Source: Sisyra terminalis (lineage: Eukaryota; Arthropoda; Insecta; Neuroptera; Sisyridae). From it: 64,000 nt of DNA. The notes below the pieces were generated by a model. The model was not told the DNA's origin. It searched no databases and was given only the letters and a program-made list of their open reading frames with translations. Location of the stretch: positions 1,674,001-1,738,000 of the forward strand of contig OY292277.1 of NCBI GenBank assembly GCA_958496175.1. Direction: 5' to 3'. This document shows positions 62,700 to 64,000 of the stretch, in pieces (position 1 is the first letter of the stretch; each line of letters starts with the position of its first letter). The translations under genes and the position numbers were made by a program.

Positions 62700-64000
62700 T
62701 TGAAAAATCTGTCATTAAACAGGCCTTATTTCAGACGGAAAATGTCACATCTATTTAAGGCTCTAAAACTACCCGGTTTAAATTCCCGGCAAACTATCCC
62801 GATACATTAATGTTTCTTTTTTTGAGAACGTGGGAAAAGATTCAAACATTAATATTCAATCAGACTATAGCAAAAGAAAACATCCCTTATATCCTGTTTT
62901 TCCCAATTTAAATTGTCCTTGTTTTAGCTTTAAAATGGAGTTGTGGACGTCCTGTTACCCACAGGAAGAAAATTTCTTCAAATTGTAATTCACTTAAACG
63001 TCCCTAATCTTAATTTCTTGAGAAAACTAGGCCTTATTTTGAAAAATCGGCCATTAAACTGGCCTTATTTCAGACGGAAAATGTCACATCAATTTACGGC
63101 TCTAAAACTTCCCGGTTTAAATTCCCGGCAAACTATCCCGACAAATTAATGTTTCTTTTTTTGAGAACGTGGAGAAAGATTCAAACATTAATATTCAATC
63201 AGACTATAGCAAAAAAAAACCATCCCTTATATCCGGTTTTTCCCAATTTAAATTGGCATTGTTTTAGCTTTGAAATGGAATTGTGGACGTCCTCTTACCC
63301 ACAGGAAGAAAATTTCTTCAAATTGTAATTCACTTAAACGTCCCTTATCTTAATTTCTTGAGAAAACTAGGTCTTATTTTGAAAAATCTGTCAATAAACA
63401 GGCCTTATTTCAGACGGAAAATGTCACATTAATTTACGGCTCTAAAACTACCAGGTTTAAACTCCTGGCAAACTATCCCGATACATTAATGTTTCTTTTT
63501 TTGAGAACTTGGAGAAAGATTCAAACATTAATATTCAATCAGACTATAGCAAAAAAAACCATCCCTTAAATCCGGTTTTTCCCAATTTAAATTGGCCTTG
63601 TTTAAACTTTTGAAATGGAATTGTGGACGTCCTGTTACCCACAGGAAGAAAATTTCTTCAAATTGTAATTCACTTAAACGTCCCTAATCTTAATTTCTTG
63701 AGAAAACTAGGCCTTATTTTGAAAAATCTGTCATTAAACAGGCCTTATTTCAGACGGAAAATGTCATATCCATTTAAGGCTCTAAAACTTCCAGGTTTAA
63801 ATTCCTGGCAAACTATCCCGATACATTAATGTTTTTTTTTTTGAGAACTTGGAGAATGATTCAAACATTAATTTTCAATCAGACTATAGCAAAAGAAAAC
63901 ATCCCTTATATCCGGTTTTTTCCAATTTAAATTGTCCTTGTTTTAGCTTTAAAATGGAGTTGTGGACGTCCTGTTACCCACAGGAAGAAAATTTCTTCAA
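62700..64000 (+). repeat. Right-array partner of the 30.4-32.4 kb block
   Basis: Contains the same ordered rare variants as 30.4-32.4 kb, ending with the GAGAATGATTC/TTAATTTTCAATC monomer that continues to the window edge. The shift falls from about 32,263 to 31,926 bp along the block, the loss of one monomer. Confidence 0.75.

Larger units (their letters stand above)
50702..64000 (+). repeat. Right satellite array, same monomer and orientation
   Basis: About 39 monomer slots of the same family in the same orientation as the left array, continuing beyond the window. Both GGCCA/TGGCC and CTGT/ACAG haplotypes are present. From about 56.7 kb it is dominated by a small set of very similar monomers, indicating local recent amplification. 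Confidence 0.97.

Noticed and set aside
1..64000. Telomeric repeats such as (TTAGG)n or (TTAGGG)n
   Set aside because: No tandem run of these motifs was seen in either orientation, so there is no direct evidence for a subtelomeric position.

Overview
This window is nuclear, non-coding eukaryotic DNA, almost certainly heterochromatic. About 59.9 kb of the 64 kb is one AT-rich satellite family with a monomer of about 339-340 bp, arranged head-to-tail on the + strand (roughly 170-175 monomer slots). The satellite forms two arrays (1-46,640 and 50,702-64,000) separated by a 3.5 kb island of unrelated sequence. I found no protein-coding gene I would defend. The short reading frames in the array are by-products of the repeat: the commonest one starts at GTG rather than ATG and is broken in many monomers. 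The organism cannot be fixed from this window. The 5S-derived sequences have an animal-like, possibly arthropod-like, 5S signature, and TAGGTA-rich patches in the island would suit an insect genome, but that is inference.

Layout. (1) 1-46,640: left array. It carries eleven of twelve copies of an 'alien monomer': a 324-353 bp box that occupies one monomer slot, keeps monomer-like ends and has a completely different interior. The array grew by large recent duplications: a 4,425 bp tandem duplication at about 6.07-14.92 kb, a 2,051 bp one at about 14.55-18.65 kb, a 3,070 bp-shifted copy at about 20.1-22.0 kb, a 5,794 bp-shifted copy at about 27.5-29.5 kb, and nested 4,067 and 4,747 bp shifts at 35.4-45.0 kb. 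A subfamily marked by a rewritten T-run is confined to 37.3-46.2 kb. (2) 46,641-46,955: a badly decayed monomer at the array edge. (3) 46,963-47,112: a 150 bp fold-back element with long imperfect inverted ends and TTA on both sides, resembling a MITE. (4) 47,116-49,620: single-copy AT-rich sequence with no recognised gene. (5) 49,621-50,440: two copies, 426 bp apart, of a 5S rRNA-derived sequence. Each is a head-to-head palindrome of the 3' two-thirds of 5S, followed by a T-run and an AT-rich spacer. (6) 50,456-50,701: a decayed monomer at the inner edge of the right array. (7) 50,702-64,000: right array, same orientation, one alien box and a 4,078 bp-shifted duplication.

No genes work together here. 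The biology is that of satellite turnover: unequal exchange, segmental amplification, gene conversion and edge decay. The points most worth a second look are the alien-monomer box, the 5S fold-back units at the array boundary, and sequence variants of the monomer's small inverted repeats that change on both arms together.
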